Below, piece after piece: positions 9,256-19,915 of a stretch of DNA of 64,000 bases (position 1 is the first letter of the stretch; each line of letters opens with the position of its first letter). The notes beneath the pieces were generated by a model, which was given only the letters and a program-made list of their open reading frames with translations, searched no databases and was not told where the DNA came from. The stretch lies in assembly GCA_003562075.1 (NCBI GenBank), contig PWWP01000345.1, positions 1 through 64,000 of the forward strand, read 5' to 3'. The position numbers were made by a program, and so were the translations under genes. Origin of the DNA: Gemmatimonadota bacterium (lineage in GTDB: Bacteria; Gemmatimonadota; Gemmatimonadetes; Longimicrobiales; Gaopeijiaceae).

Positions 9256-10553
9256 GTTCCGGCCCCGGCGGCGTAGTGGGAAAGGGGAAGAAGTCCAACT
9301 CCAACCGCCTCTCCTGGTTTGTCGCTCGCCGATACCTGGCTTCCAGGAAGCGGGGCCGACTCCTGTCTTTCATCACCTGGATTTCACTGGCCGGGGTCAC
9401 GGTGGGGGTGACCGCCCTCATCGTCGTCCTGGGTGTGATGAACGGGATGCAGGAAGAGCTCCGGGACAAGATCCTGGGCTCCACCCCCCATGTGCTGGTC
9501 CTGGAACATGGTCCGTCCCTCCGGATGAGCGACTGGAGGCCGGTCATGGACTCGGTTCGGACCCTCCCCAGGGTGCGAGCGGCAGCCCCCTTCATCTTGA
9601 CCAAGGTGGCCGTTCTCCGATCTGAAGAGTATGCCCAGTCTGCAGATCTCTATGGCGTCTCCCTGGAGATGGATCCGGATGAAGCCGTCACCGAGATGGA
9701 GGCGGAGATCCTCCAGGGCGTCCACGATCTGGGGCCCACCGAATCAGGTTATCCGCCTGTGGTCCTGGGAAGCCGGCTAGCCGATCGGATCGGAGCTTTC
9801 CCGGGAGACACACTCCGGGTGATCTCTCTAGAGAACATCCGGCCCAGTCCATACGGCCACCTGATTCCCACCGTCAGGGCTTTCGAGGTCTCCGGCACCT
9901 TCACCACCGGGATGTACGAATACGACGTGGGGAACATCTATGCCCCCCTGGAGGTCGTTCAGGGCCTACTGGGCATCCTGGATTCAGATCAGGTCTCCGG
10001 TCTCAGCGTCCGGATCGACGATCCGTGGGAGGCGACCGCAGTAGGGCAGTCCATCCGGGATGAGCTGTGATTCCCCTACTGGGTCCAGACCTGGATCGAC
10101 ACCAATCAATCACTCTTCGCAGCGTTGCAACTCGAGAAGCTGGCACTGGGGGTCATCCTCTTCCTTATCGTCATCGTGGCCGCCTTCAATATCGTCAGCA
10201 CGCTGGTCATGGTGGTCGTCGATCGCACCTCCGAGATCGGAATCCTGAAGAGCATGGGAATGAACGATGGACAGGTTCTCAGGGTCTTCGTACTGCAGGG
10301 GATGGCCATTGGGGTGCTGGGAACGGTCCTGGGCACGTCCCTGGGCCTGTTTCTCTCCTGGATCCTCCACCGATTCCAGATCATTCAGATTCCCCCGGAC
10401 GTCTACTTCATCGAACGACTCCCGGTCTCAGTGAATCCCGGAGACGTTCTTCTCATCATCGGGGGCAGCCTCCTCATCTCGTTGCTGGCCACAATCTACC
10501 CGGCCCTCCAGGCCTCTCGACTCCAACCTGTGGAGGCCATCAAGCATGACTGA
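9252..10553 (+). pseudogene. LolC/LolE-family lipoprotein-releasing ABC permease split by an in-frame TGA at 10068-10070
   Basis: N-terminal half SWFVARRYLASRKRGRLLSFITWISLAGVTVGVTALIVVLGVMNGMQ and C-terminal half NQSLFAALQLEKLALGV...IGILKSMGMNDGQV are in the same frame, separated only by TGA. Confidence 0.85.
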
Positions 10554-11322
10554 TTCGGACCGGATGCAGCCACAGGACCCCGGCGGCACGGACACTCCGG
10601 GGATGAATGCTCCCGCCCCCACGCGCCAACCGTTGGAGGCCATCCAGCTACGGCGCTCCTACACGCTGGGAGACGGGAGTGAACTCGAGGTCCTCCGGGG
10701 TGTAGATCTCACCGTCGAAGGGGGAGAGGCGGTCTCCATCATCGGGGCCAGTGGGAGCGGCAAATCAACCCTCCTGCACCTCCTGGGAGCATTGGATCGG
10801 CCCACTTCTGGCGAGGTGCGGCTGGGTGGCGTCAGCCTGGTCGGACGGCCCGGTCCCGAGCTGGCCCGGATCCGCAACCGTTTCGTGGGATTCGTCTTCC
10901 AGTTTCACCACCTACTTCGGGAGTTCACCTCCCTGGAGAACGTCATGCTTCCAGCCCTCATCGATGGGCAGGAGCGGAAGACGGCCGAAGCCCGGGCAAT
11001 GGAGCTCCTGGACGCAGTGGGACTGAGCGAGCGACTGACCCACCGCCCTTGGCAGCTCTCGGGAGGTGAACAGCAGCGGGTGGCCGTGGCCCGAGCCCTG
11101 GCCAACCACCCTGTGGTCCTCCTGGCCGACGAACCGTCAGGAAACCTGGACGGGCGAACGAGTGAGGCCCTTCACGATCTCCTCTTCCGAATCCGAGAGC
11201 AGGAAGGACTGTCCCTCGTTCTGGTCACTCACAATCGAGAACTTGCAGCCCGCGCCGACCGGACCCTGCTACTTCGGGACGGCGAACTGGAGCCAACCGA
11301 GATCTCCCGGGAGGACCGATGA
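10546..11322 (+). CDS. lolD: Lipoprotein-releasing ABC transporter ATP-binding protein
   Basis: Walker [10 protein letters not shown], signature [15 protein letters not shown], Walker [13 protein letters not shown]; downstream of LolC/E permease. Confidence 0.9.
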   Translation: MTDSDRMQPQDPGGTDTPGMNAPAPTRQPLEAIQLRRSYTLGDGSELEVLRGVDLTVEGGEAVSIIGASGSGKSTLLHLLGALDRPTSGEVRLGGVSLVGRPGPELARIRNRFVGFVFQFHHLLREFTSLENVMLPALIDGQERKTAEARAMELLDAVGLSERLTHRPWQLSGGEQQRVAVARALANHPVVLLADEPSGNLDGRTSEALHDLLFRIREQEGLSLVLVTHNRELAARADRTLLLRDGELEPTEISREDR

Positions 11323-11825
11323 TCTGCGACAACTGTGGATCGGCCGAAGCCGTCATCAACCTCACGCAGATCGTGGACAACGAGATGAAGACACTCCACC
11401 TCTGCGAGAAGTGCGGTGCCGAAAAGGGAGTGGAGGGCGGCAGTTCCATGTCCGAATCCTTCCCCCTCACCGACTTCCTGGCTCAGATGGGGGAGGAAGG
11501 GCCCTCCACGTCCAGTCCCCCCCGCTCCGGCGTAACCTGTTCCTTCTGCGGGCTGGACTTCAAGACCTTCCGAGAGGTGGGACGGCTCGGGTGTCCCCAC
11601 TGCTGGACCACCTTTGAAGGACACCTTCGGGGACTCCTCCGACGGATCCATGGAAGTACCCAGCATGTGGGGAAGGTCTATCTGTCCCCTGATCCCTCCG
11701 TCTCGGAGCGGGAGAAGAAGCTGGAGGGACTGAGACGTAAACTGAAACGGGCCGTAGACCTGGAAGAATTCGAGCGGGCCGCCGAGATCCGCGATGAGAT
11801 CCGGGCTCTGGAGCCCTCGCAATGA
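11319..11825 (+). CDS. mcsA: McsA-like UVR-motif zinc-finger protein
   Basis: CxxC pairs (CDNCG, CEKCG, CSFCG, CPHC) and C-terminal UVR motif LKRAVDLEEFERAAEIRDEIRALE; followed by mcsB and clpC. Confidence 0.85.
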   Translation: MICDNCGSAEAVINLTQIVDNEMKTLHLCEKCGAEKGVEGGSSMSESFPLTDFLAQMGEEGPSTSSPPRSGVTCSFCGLDFKTFREVGRLGCPHCWTTFEGHLRGLLRRIHGSTQHVGKVYLSPDPSVSEREKKLEGLRRKLKRAVDLEEFERAAEIRDEIRALEPSQ

Positions 11826-12973
11826 GCACACAGGCCGGTGGGTCCTCAAAGCTCCCCGAACCCGGTAGCCCGGGAATGGGCTGGTTGGACGCCTCGGGGG
11901 AGTTCGCCGACATCGTGCTCTCCACCCGGGTGCGACTGGCCCGGAACGTCCAGGGCCACCCATTCGGGCCCCGAGCCATGGAGTCGGATCGGACCGCCGT
12001 CCTGAACCAGCTCCGGGGCGTACTTCCTCGAGTGCCCACCCTCTCCCACGCCGAAGTTTCGGAGTTGGGGCCCCTCCCACCCCGGGCTCGACGCCTTCTC
12101 CTGGAGCGACGTTTGGCTTCCCGGGAGCTGGTAGGTGAGAAGGGCCGAACACCCGACCGGGGTATGGCTCTCGTCCTTTCACCGGACCGGCCGGTGTCTG
12201 TGATGGTCAACGAGGAAGATCACCTGCGACTCCAGACCCTCTTCTCGGGCCTCCGAGTTCACGAGGCGTGGCAGATTCTGGACAGCCTGGATGAGGAATT
12301 GGGCCGAGAGCTCCCCTACGCCTTCCATCCTGAGTTCGGATTCCTGACGAGCTGTCCCACGAATGTGGGGACGGGGCTTCGGGCCTCGGTCCTCCTGCAC
12401 CTTCCGGCCCTGGTCCTCACGAAAGAGATCAACAAGGTCCTACAAGGGCTGACCCAGGTGGGGCTGACCTTCCGAGGCCTCTATGGGGAAGGATCGGAGG
12501 TCGTCGGAAACTTCTTCCAGCTCTCCAACCAGACCACGCTGGGCAAGAGCGAGGAAGACCTGGTGGACCACCTGGATCGGATCGTTCGACAGGTCATCGA
12601 GTACGAGACCCGGGCCCGTCAGGTCCTTCTCCGGGACGCCGCCGCAGTGACCGAAGACAAGATCTGGAGGGCCTACGGTTTACTTCGTTTCGCACGCTCC
12701 CTATCGTTCGAAGAGTTGATGAACCTGCTGAGTGGGGTTCGACTCGGAGCATCCCTGAAACTACTCCCGGGACTCCGTGTATATCCCCTGAACAAGATCA
12801 TGATATTCACCCAGCCCGCCCATCTGGAGGAAGCGGCTGGAAGGGAGCTCTCACCCAGTGAAGGCGACGCCCACCGGGCGGCCTATGTGAGGCGGATTCT
12901 CGCCTCCGAAGGAATCGTCGCTCCTGATGAGGATGGCCCCGATGACCTCTCCTCCCCCGAAGCGTCCGGGTGA
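11822..12973 (+). CDS. mcsB: Protein-arginine kinase McsB
   Basis: VLSTRVRLARN, TSCPTNVGTGLRASVLLHLPAL phosphagen-kinase-type active site. Confidence 0.92.
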   Translation: MSTQAGGSSKLPEPGSPGMGWLDASGEFADIVLSTRVRLARNVQGHPFGPRAMESDRTAVLNQLRGVLPRVPTLSHAEVSELGPLPPRARRLLLERRLASRELVGEKGRTPDRGMALVLSPDRPVSVMVNEEDHLRLQTLFSGLRVHEAWQILDSLDEELGRELPYAFHPEFGFLTSCPTNVGTGLRASVLLHLPALVLTKEINKVLQGLTQVGLTFRGLYGEGSEVVGNFFQLSNQTTLGKSEEDLVDHLDRIVRQVIEYETRARQVLLRDAAAVTEDKIWRAYGLLRFARSLSFEELMNLLSGVRLGASLKLLPGLRVYPLNKIMIFTQPAHLEEAAGRELSPSEGDAHRAAYVRRILASEGIVAPDEDGPDDLSSPEASG

Positions 12974-13003
12974 ACCCCGGCTCAGTCCCGGTTGAGGGAT
13001 GCG

Positions 13004-15499
13004 ATGAACTACAACTTCACTGACCGAGTTCGAAAAGTCCTGGCCATGGCCCGCGACGAAGCCATCCGTCTCCAGCACGACTATGTGGGGACGGAGCACA
13101 TCCTTCTGGGGTTGATCCGGGAAGGAGAAGGCGTGGCCGCGGCGGTTCTGACCAATCTGAGCGCCGATCTGGACCAGATCCATGAGCGGATCGAAGAATC
13201 GGTCAAGCCAGGGAAGGCCACCATCGCCCTGGGAGAACTCCCGTATACATCCCGGGCGAAGAAGGTCCTGGAATTCGCCATGGCCGAGGCCCGGGAGCTG
13301 AACCACTCCTACGTAGGAACGGAACACCTTCTTCTGGGGCTCTTGCGGGAAGAAAAGGGGATTGCCGCCCAGGTCCTGAACTCGCTGGGAATCTCCCTGG
13401 AGGAGGCCCGAGCTGAGACGCTGAAGGTCCTGGGATCGGACATGGGTTCCTCCTCGGAGCCAGCAGGCATCGGGAGCGGATCCGGGTCCTCGTCCTCCAG
13501 TCCCCAGGGCGGGAAGGGAGACAAGAAATCCAAGACCCCGGCGCTGGACCATTTCTGCAGGGATCTCACCGAGCTGGCCAGCAAGGGAAAGCTGGATCCC
13601 ACCATTGGCCGTCAAGATGAGATCGACCGGGTCGTGGAGATCCTTTGCCGGCGGAAGAAGAACAACCCGGTCCTCATCGGTGAGCCCGGGGTGGGGAAGA
13701 CGGCCATCGTGGAGGGCCTGGCACAACTCATCTCCCGTGACGAGGTCACTGAGGCCCTGAAGGGCCACCGGGTCCTGGCCTTGGACATGGCGGCCGTCAT
13801 CGCCGGCACCAAGTACCGGGGACAGTTCGAGGAGCGGCTCAAGGCCGTCATGAACGAGATCTCCCAGAACAAGAATGTAGTGCTCTTCATCGACGAGCTT
13901 CACACCTTGGTAGGGGCCGGTGCGGCAGAGGGAGCCATCGATGCTTCCAACATGCTGAAACCCGCCCTGGCTCGAGGAGAACTCCAGTGCATCGGGGCAT
14001 CGACCCTGAACGAATATCGGAAGTACATCGAGAAGGACGGGGCCCTGGAGCGGCGCTTCCAGCCGGTGATCGTGGATCCCCCGGCAGTGGATGAGACAGT
14101 GGAGATCCTGAAGGGACTTCGGGGTCACTACGAAGACCACCACAAGGTGGTCATCCCCGATGACACCCTGGACGCGGCCTCCCGGCTGTCCGATCGCTAC
14201 ATCACCGATCGCTTCCTGCCGGACAAGGCCATCGACGTCATCGACGAAGCAGGGGCTCGAGCCCGCATCGCATCCCAGGTCCCACCGCCGGAGATGGATG
14301 AGCTCAAGACCGAGCAGGAAGCCATCGCCGAGCGAAAAGAGGATGCCATCCGGGATCAGGACTTCGAGAAGGCCGCAGAACTTCGGGATCAGGAGCGGGA
14401 GGTCCAGCAACGCATCCGAGACCGGAAGGCCGAGTGGGAGGAGGAGCGGAAGAAGAACCGTCCCCAGATCGAACCGGAGGACGTAGCCTTCATCGTGAGT
14501 CGCTGGACAGGCATCCCCGTCACGCGACTTCGCCAGGCTGAAACGGACCGCCTGGTGAACATGGAAGACGAGCTCCACAAACGGGTGGTGGGCCAGGATG
14601 ACGCCATTGGAGCCATCTCCCGGGCCATCCGCCGTAGTCGAGCCGGATTGAAGGACCCCCGCCGGCCCATCGGTTCGTTCATCTTCTCAGGTCCTACCGG
14701 GGTAGGGAAGACGGAGCTTGCCCGAGCCTTGGCCGAGTTCATCTTTGCCGATCGGGACGCCTTGGTCCGCGTCGACATGAGCGAATACATGGAGAAGTTC
14801 TCCGTGTCCCGCCTCATTGGAGCCCCTCCAGGCTACGTTGGATATGAAGACTCGGGAACCCTGACCAAGGCCGTTCGCCGCCGCCCGTATTCGGTGGTTC
14901 TCCTGGACGAGATCGAGAAGGCCCACCCTGACGTTTTCAACATCCTGCTTCAGGTCCTGGATGAAGGCCACCTGACGGACAACTACGGAAGGGTCATCGA
15001 CTTCAAGAACACCGTCTTGATCATGACGTCGAATCTGGGTGCACGAGACATCACCAAGGGAGGCGGTCTGGGTTTCCATACCTCCGACCCCCAGTCCAGC
15101 TACGAGGTCATGAAATCCAAGGTCCGGGAGGAGATCGAGCGTGCCTTCAACCCCGAGTTCCTGAACCGAGTGGACGACACGATTGTCTTCCACCCCTTGA
15201 GTCGAGAGCAGATCGGGGAGATTGTCCATATCCTTCTGGAGGATGTCCGGAAGCGCCTGGAAGATGAAGAACTCACGCTTCGCGTGACCGACGGGGCGGT
15301 GGACTTCCTGGTGGACCGGGGCTACGACCAGAAGTTCGGAGCCAGACCGCTCCGCCGGGCCATCCAGCGATACCTTGAAGACCCGCTCTCTGAAAAGATC
15401 CTGATCGCCGAGTTCGGCGCAGGTGCGGAAATCGAAGTGGATGTGGATCCCGACGGTGAACGTCTCACCCTGCGAGAGGCCTCTGCCACCAAGACCTGA
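13004..15499 (+). CDS. clpC: ATP-dependent Clp protease ATP-binding subunit ClpC
   Basis: Two Clp-N repeats, two AAA modules ([27 protein letters not shown]), UVR linker. Confidence 0.95.
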   Translation: MNYNFTDRVRKVLAMARDEAIRLQHDYVGTEHILLGLIREGEGVAAAVLTNLSADLDQIHERIEESVKPGKATIALGELPYTSRAKKVLEFAMAEARELNHSYVGTEHLLLGLLREEKGIAAQVLNSLGISLEEARAETLKVLGSDMGSSSEPAGIGSGSGSSSSSPQGGKGDKKSKTPALDHFCRDLTELASKGKLDPTIGRQDEIDRVVEILCRRKKNNPVLIGEPGVGKTAIVEGLAQLISRDEVTEALKGHRVLALDMAAVIAGTKYRGQFEERLKAVMNEISQNKNVVLFIDELHTLVGAGAAEGAIDASNMLKPALARGELQCIGASTLNEYRKYIEKDGALERRFQPVIVDPPAVDETVEILKGLRGHYEDHHKVVIPDDTLDAASRLSDRYITDRFLPDKAIDVIDEAGARARIASQVPPPEMDELKTEQEAIAERKEDAIRDQDFEKAAELRDQEREVQQRIRDRKAEWEEERKKNRPQIEPEDVAFIVSRWTGIPVTRLRQAETDRLVNMEDELHKRVVGQDDAIGAISRAIRRSRAGLKDPRRPIGSFIFSGPTGVGKTELARALAEFIFADRDALVRVDMSEYMEKFSVSRLIGAPPGYVGYEDSGTLTKAVRRRPYSVVLLDEIEKAHPDVFNILLQVLDEGHLTDNYGRVIDFKNTVLIMTSNLGARDITKGGGLGFHTSDPQSSYEVMKSKVREEIERAFNPEFLNRVDDTIVFHPLSREQIGEIVHILLEDVRKRLEDEELTLRVTDGAVDFLVDRGYDQKFGARPLRRAIQRYLEDPLSEKILIAEFGAGAEIEVDVDPDGERLTLREASATKT

Positions 15500-15502
15500 G
15501 GA

Positions 15503-17977
15503 ATGACGTTGACTTACCTTTTCCGGTCGCTCCGGTGGAGAGCCGCAACACCGGCTCTGGCCGGAGCGATCGCGCTTTTTCTGATCCTTCCCGCGGTAGT
15601 TCACGCCCAAGTCCCTGACGACCTCCCTGCTGAAGCACTCAGTGCAGGGGTCGTTGTGGACTCAATCCAGGTGGAGGGGAACCAATGGGTCGAGAGTAAT
15701 CTCATCATTGGTACAATCGGTCTATCCACCGGATCCACCATAACCTTCGTGGATATCCAGGATGCGGAGCGCCGGCTCTGGGCAACGGGTCGGTTCCGTG
15801 ACATCCAGGTCTTCGCACGAGGTGGAAGCACCGATGACGATCCGGTCATCCTGACCTTCCGAGTGGAGGAGAACCCCATCATTTCCAGCCTTCGATTCGA
15901 AGGTCTCCGGAATGTGAGTGAGCGGGACGTCCGGGATGAATCGGAACTCCGCACTGGAGAACCCTACTCTGCTCAGAAGGCGGTCCTCGCCAAGGCCATC
16001 ATTCGGGAGAAACTGGCCGATCGGGGCATTCCGTTCGCTCAGATCGAGGAACGGCAGGTTCCGCTGGAGGATACCGAGGGTGAGGTGGAGTTGGTCTTCC
16101 AGGTTACGGAGGGTACCCGGGTGGTGGTCTCCCAGGTGGCCTTCGACGGGAACGAGGTCTTCTCCGATTCGGAGCTGCGGAGCGTCCTCTCCACCCGCCA
16201 GGAAGGATTCTGGTGGTTCCGCTCGGGTGAGTTCCATGAGGAGACCCTGGACGACGATCTCCGGGATCGGCTCCCTGAGTTCTACGCAGCCAACGGATAC
16301 CTGGACTTCCAGGTCTTGGGAGACACCCTCATCATCGATCAGGATTCGGGGAAATCCCGTCTCGAGGTGATGGTGGATGAGGGGCCCCAATACCGAATCG
16401 CCGACTTCTCGGTGGCAGGCAATCGTCGGTTCCCGGCGCAGGAGCTCGAACGCTACTACTCCCAGGAGGAGGGCGGCCTTCTCCGTTCATTGGGCATCGG
16501 TCGGGACCGGACCGACGGAGCACCTGTCTTCGATCGGACCGCCTTCCGCGACGCTACTGAGCAGGTCGAACAGCTCTACCGGAACCAGGGCTACCTCTAC
16601 GTCCAGGTCCAACCACTCATCGACCGCCTTCCGCCGGAAGAAGAGGGAGGAAACCCCAGGGTCCAGCTCACCTGGAGGGTGGAGGAAGGCCAGCCGGCAT
16701 ACATCCGGCGCATCAATATCAAGGGAAACACCTTCACCCACGACCGGGTGATCCGGGAACAGATCGCTCTCCTTCCGGGAGACATATACTCTGAGGAACG
16801 CGTCCTGAGAAGCTACCAGTCCATCTCCGGACTGGGGTTCTTCGAGACCCCCCTTCCGTTCCCCGACATCCAGCCGGATCCCGAAACGGGAGACGTGGAC
16901 ATCACGTTCCAGGTGGAGGAACAACAGACCGGTTCGATCAACTTTGGTACCTCCATGGGTGGGGCTACCGGCGTGGCCGGATTCCTGGGATACGAGCAGC
17001 CGAACCTCTTCGGGCAGGCCAAGTCCGGCAGTCTCCGATGGGACTTCGGCCGGTACCAGAACAACTTCCAGCTGCAATACACCGACCCATCCCTCTGGCA
17101 GAGCCGCATCAGTGGGTCCGTGTCCCTCTTCCGAGCCCGAGATCGCTTCTTCAGCTTCGCTACAGGTGAACAGGTCCGAACCGGGGGATTGACCCGATTC
17201 GGCCTCCCCATTCCCGGATCCCTGTACTCCCGGGTCTTCCTGGGCTACAACCTCTCCCGGACCGATTATCGACTCCGGGAAGGTGCAGAGGACACGTCCC
17301 TCTTCGGACGGCCACCGGGAACCCAGAGCGCAGTGAGCCTGGGAGTCACACGCAGGACGCAGGATCACCCCATCTTTCCCACCGTGGGCTCGCATCTGTC
17401 CTTTGACAACACCTTCAGTGGTGGAGTCCTGGGAGGCGATGGAGATTTCACCAAGCACGAGCTCCGGGGAGAATGGTGGGTGCCGGTGGGGCGGATCGGC
17501 GGGGAGCAACCAGGATCGCGCCCCATCATCTTCGCCCTGGGCCTTCGGGCCGAAGGGGGCGCCATCTTCGGTGACGCAGGAAACTTCCCCTTCGATCGTT
17601 TCTGGCTGGGTGGTGTACAGTTTGGAGAGTCACTCCGGGGATATGAAGAGACCACCATCACGCCCCAGGGCTACTTCTCCAGAGGATCGGGCCAGATCAA
17701 TGACATCGATCGGCTGGGGGACACCTACATGACCATGGGAGCCGAGTACGCGGTCCGGCTCAACGACAATATCTCTGTTTCCGCCTTCTACGAGGCCGGG
17801 AACGTTTGGAGACATCCCCGGGAGGTAGACCCGTCACGGATGTTCAGGGGAGCAGGTCTGGGGGTCCAGCTCGTGACGCCCTTCGGCCCCATCGGGCTGG
17901 ACTATGCCTACGGGTTCGACAAGACGGTCCCGGGGTGGCAGCTCCACTTCCGGATGGGCGGCACCGGGGCATTCTGA
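15503..17977 (+). CDS. bamA: Outer membrane protein assembly factor BamA
   Basis: POTRA repeats and C-terminal barrel (GLGVQLVTPFGPIGLDYAYGF...LHFRMGGTGAF). Confidence 0.93.
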   Translation: MTLTYLFRSLRWRAATPALAGAIALFLILPAVVHAQVPDDLPAEALSAGVVVDSIQVEGNQWVESNLIIGTIGLSTGSTITFVDIQDAERRLWATGRFRDIQVFARGGSTDDDPVILTFRVEENPIISSLRFEGLRNVSERDVRDESELRTGEPYSAQKAVLAKAIIREKLADRGIPFAQIEERQVPLEDTEGEVELVFQVTEGTRVVVSQVAFDGNEVFSDSELRSVLSTRQEGFWWFRSGEFHEETLDDDLRDRLPEFYAANGYLDFQVLGDTLIIDQDSGKSRLEVMVDEGPQYRIADFSVAGNRRFPAQELERYYSQEEGGLLRSLGIGRDRTDGAPVFDRTAFRDATEQVEQLYRNQGYLYVQVQPLIDRLPPEEEGGNPRVQLTWRVEEGQPAYIRRINIKGNTFTHDRVIREQIALLPGDIYSEERVLRSYQSISGLGFFETPLPFPDIQPDPETGDVDITFQVEEQQTGSINFGTSMGGATGVAGFLGYEQPNLFGQAKSGSLRWDFGRYQNNFQLQYTDPSLWQSRISGSVSLFRARDRFFSFATGEQVRTGGLTRFGLPIPGSLYSRVFLGYNLSRTDYRLREGAEDTSLFGRPPGTQSAVSLGVTRRTQDHPIFPTVGSHLSFDNTFSGGVLGGDGDFTKHELRGEWWVPVGRIGGEQPGSRPIIFALGLRAEGGAIFGDAGNFPFDRFWLGGVQFGESLRGYEETTITPQGYFSRGSGQINDIDRLGDTYMTMGAEYAVRLNDNISVSAFYEAGNVWRHPREVDPSRMFRGAGLGVQLVTPFGPIGLDYAYGFDKTVPGWQLHFRMGGTGAF

Positions 17978-18043
17978 TCTTCGACCGGCTCCGGGCAGGA
18001 CCGGGGAGCGGATCCAAATTCCAACCTTTTGGAGAGTTCATCA

Positions 18044-18577
18044 ATGCGCGCAAGTACGTTCGTTCTGGCTGGTATTCTGTTCCTGACAACGGCGCTGGCC
18101 GCCGAGGCGCAGAGCCCCCGGATCGGGTACATCGACTCCCAGGCCATTCTCCAGGAGGCCCCGGGCGCCCAGGAAGCCCAGCAAGAGTTTGAAAGGAACA
18201 TGCAGGGCTACCAGGAGCAGATCCAGCAGATGGGTCAGGAACTGGAACGCCTCATCGAACAGTATCAGCAGCAGGAGCGAACCCTCTCTCCCGAAGCCAG
18301 ACAGCGCCGGGAAGAAGAGATCCGCCAGCGGGAAATGGAGTACCAGCAGCGGGTGGAAGAGATGGAGATGGAGGCCGCCGAACGGCGGCAACAGTTGGTG
18401 GAACCGATTCTGGAGCGGATGTCCGGCGCCATCGAAGAGATCCGCACGGAAGGCCAGTACACCATGATCTTCGACGTGGCCTCCCGAGCCATCATCGCAG
18501 CCGATCCGGAGCTCGATCTGACGACCCAGGTCCTCCAGCGTCTCCGTGACACAGCTGGAAGCGACGAAGACCGCTGA
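18044..18577 (+). CDS. OmpH/Skp family periplasmic chaperone
   Basis: Signal peptide, [24 protein letters not shown], long coiled coil; between bamA and lpxD. Confidence 0.88.
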   Translation: MRASTFVLAGILFLTTALAAEAQSPRIGYIDSQAILQEAPGAQEAQQEFERNMQGYQEQIQQMGQELERLIEQYQQQERTLSPEARQRREEEIRQREMEYQQRVEEMEMEAAERRQQLVEPILERMSGAIEEIRTEGQYTMIFDVASRAIIAADPELDLTTQVLQRLRDTAGSDEDR

Positions 18578-18604
18578 GTTCCTGCGACTGCCTTTCCACC
18601 TATC

Positions 18605-18648
18605 GGCCCCTGGCCCACTCCCACGTAAGGGATGGGCCAGGGGCCTTT
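18605..18648 (+). terminator. Putative intrinsic terminator
   Basis: GGCCCCTGGCCCACTCCC/GGGATGGGCCAGGGGCC long stem with one bulge, then TTT. Confidence 0.65.
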
Positions 18649-18665
18649 GCATTCCGGACACCACC

Positions 18666-19763
18666 ATGGCCATGAGCTCCTTTCCCCGACGAGGCCGCCG
18701 CGCCGAAAGCATTCTCCTCTCTGATGCAGCTCAGCTCCTGGACGCCTCCCTCGCAGGCGACGGAAGCTTTTCATTCACGGGAATTGCCCCTGTGGATCAG
18801 GCATCCGAGTCGGAATTGGCCCCTGTAGCCAGTCGTCGTTACATCTCCAACCTTCCGAATAGTCAGGCCGGTGGGCTTCTCTTGAGTGATTCGGCTTCAA
18901 GGGAGCTCCCGGCTGAGGAAGTACGACCTCGGATCGTTGTGGCCGATGTGCATCAGGCCATGGCCACCCTCCTGGAATGGCTCTACCCACCTGAGAAGTC
19001 GGAACCAGCCATCCACCCCACCGCCATTCTGGGGCGGGGCGTCACCCTGGGCGAGAACCTTCGAATCGGACCCTATGCGGTAGTGGAGGGGGGGGCCACG
19101 ATCGGTGACGGGACGAGTCTGGGTGCCCACAGCGTAATCGGGAGCGGTGCTCAACTGGGACCGGGATGCATCATCCACCCCCACGTCGTCGTCTACCCAG
19201 GGACCACCCTGGGTGCAGGGGTGATCCTCCACTCCGGATCCTGCGTAGGTGTAGATGGATTCGGGTACGTATTCCGGGACGGGGAGCATCAAAAAGTCCC
19301 CCAGGTGGGGCCCTGCATCATCGAGGACGACGTGGAGATCGGTGCCAACACCGCCGTGGACCGCGGATCCATCGGAGACACCCGGGTGGGACGGGGAGCC
19401 AAGGTGGACAACCTGGTTCAGCTGGGCCACAACGTGAAAGTAGGTCCCCTGGCGGCGCTGGCGTCACAGGTCGGTGTGGCCGGGTCGTCCCGGATCGGCA
19501 CCGGAGCCGTCCTGGGCGGCCAAGCCGGAATCGCAGGGCACCTCACCATCGGGGACCAGGCTCAGATTGCAGCCCAGGCCGGGGTGATCGGCGACGTTCC
19601 CCAGGGTGAGACCTTCATGGGATTCCCGGCCCGATCCCGCCGGGAGTTTCTCCGATCGGTGGCAGCCCAGGGAAGGGTCCCCAAGCTGATCAAGCGAGTC
19701 CGAGCCCTTGAGGAGCGTCTGGCGAAGATGGAAGGGAAGAACCAGGAAGAAGAAACGGAGTAG
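18666..19763 (+). CDS. lpxD: UDP-3-O-(3-hydroxyacyl)glucosamine N-acyltransferase
   Basis: Hexapeptide repeats; [20 protein letters not shown] and [17 protein letters not shown]. Confidence 0.93.
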   Translation: MAMSSFPRRGRRAESILLSDAAQLLDASLAGDGSFSFTGIAPVDQASESELAPVASRRYISNLPNSQAGGLLLSDSASRELPAEEVRPRIVVADVHQAMATLLEWLYPPEKSEPAIHPTAILGRGVTLGENLRIGPYAVVEGGATIGDGTSLGAHSVIGSGAQLGPGCIIHPHVVVYPGTTLGAGVILHSGSCVGVDGFGYVFRDGEHQKVPQVGPCIIEDDVEIGANTAVDRGSIGDTRVGRGAKVDNLVQLGHNVKVGPLAALASQVGVAGSSRIGTGAVLGGQAGIAGHLTIGDQAQIAAQAGVIGDVPQGETFMGFPARSRREFLRSVAAQGRVPKLIKRVRALEERLAKMEGKNQEEETE

Positions 19764-19915
19764 CGTAAACCCGTTGCACCGGTGGGCTCGCCAGCCCGGT
19801 CCATGTTAGATTAGCCAACTACAAACGGAATGATGGAGGGAAGGTGGATGACCGTCCCATGGCCTGATCCTTGGCTGGGACACTGGCTTCCCCTCAACCC
19901 GAACATGGGGAGAGA

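Noticed and set aside
10067-10549. 160-aa + ORF starting at the TGA of the Lol permease
   Set aside because: Shifted frame; the true downstream frame (10125..10553) encodes recognisable permease sequence.
9252-10553. Genome-wide reassignment of TGA to glycine or another amino acid
   Set aside because: Many genes in the window (for example uvrC, rnr, era) end cleanly in TGA at the expected C-terminus, so a global recode is not supported.
12851-14578. 575-aa - strand ORF opposite clpC
   Set aside because: Shadow of ClpC codons; no signal or domain; the + strand gene is unambiguous.
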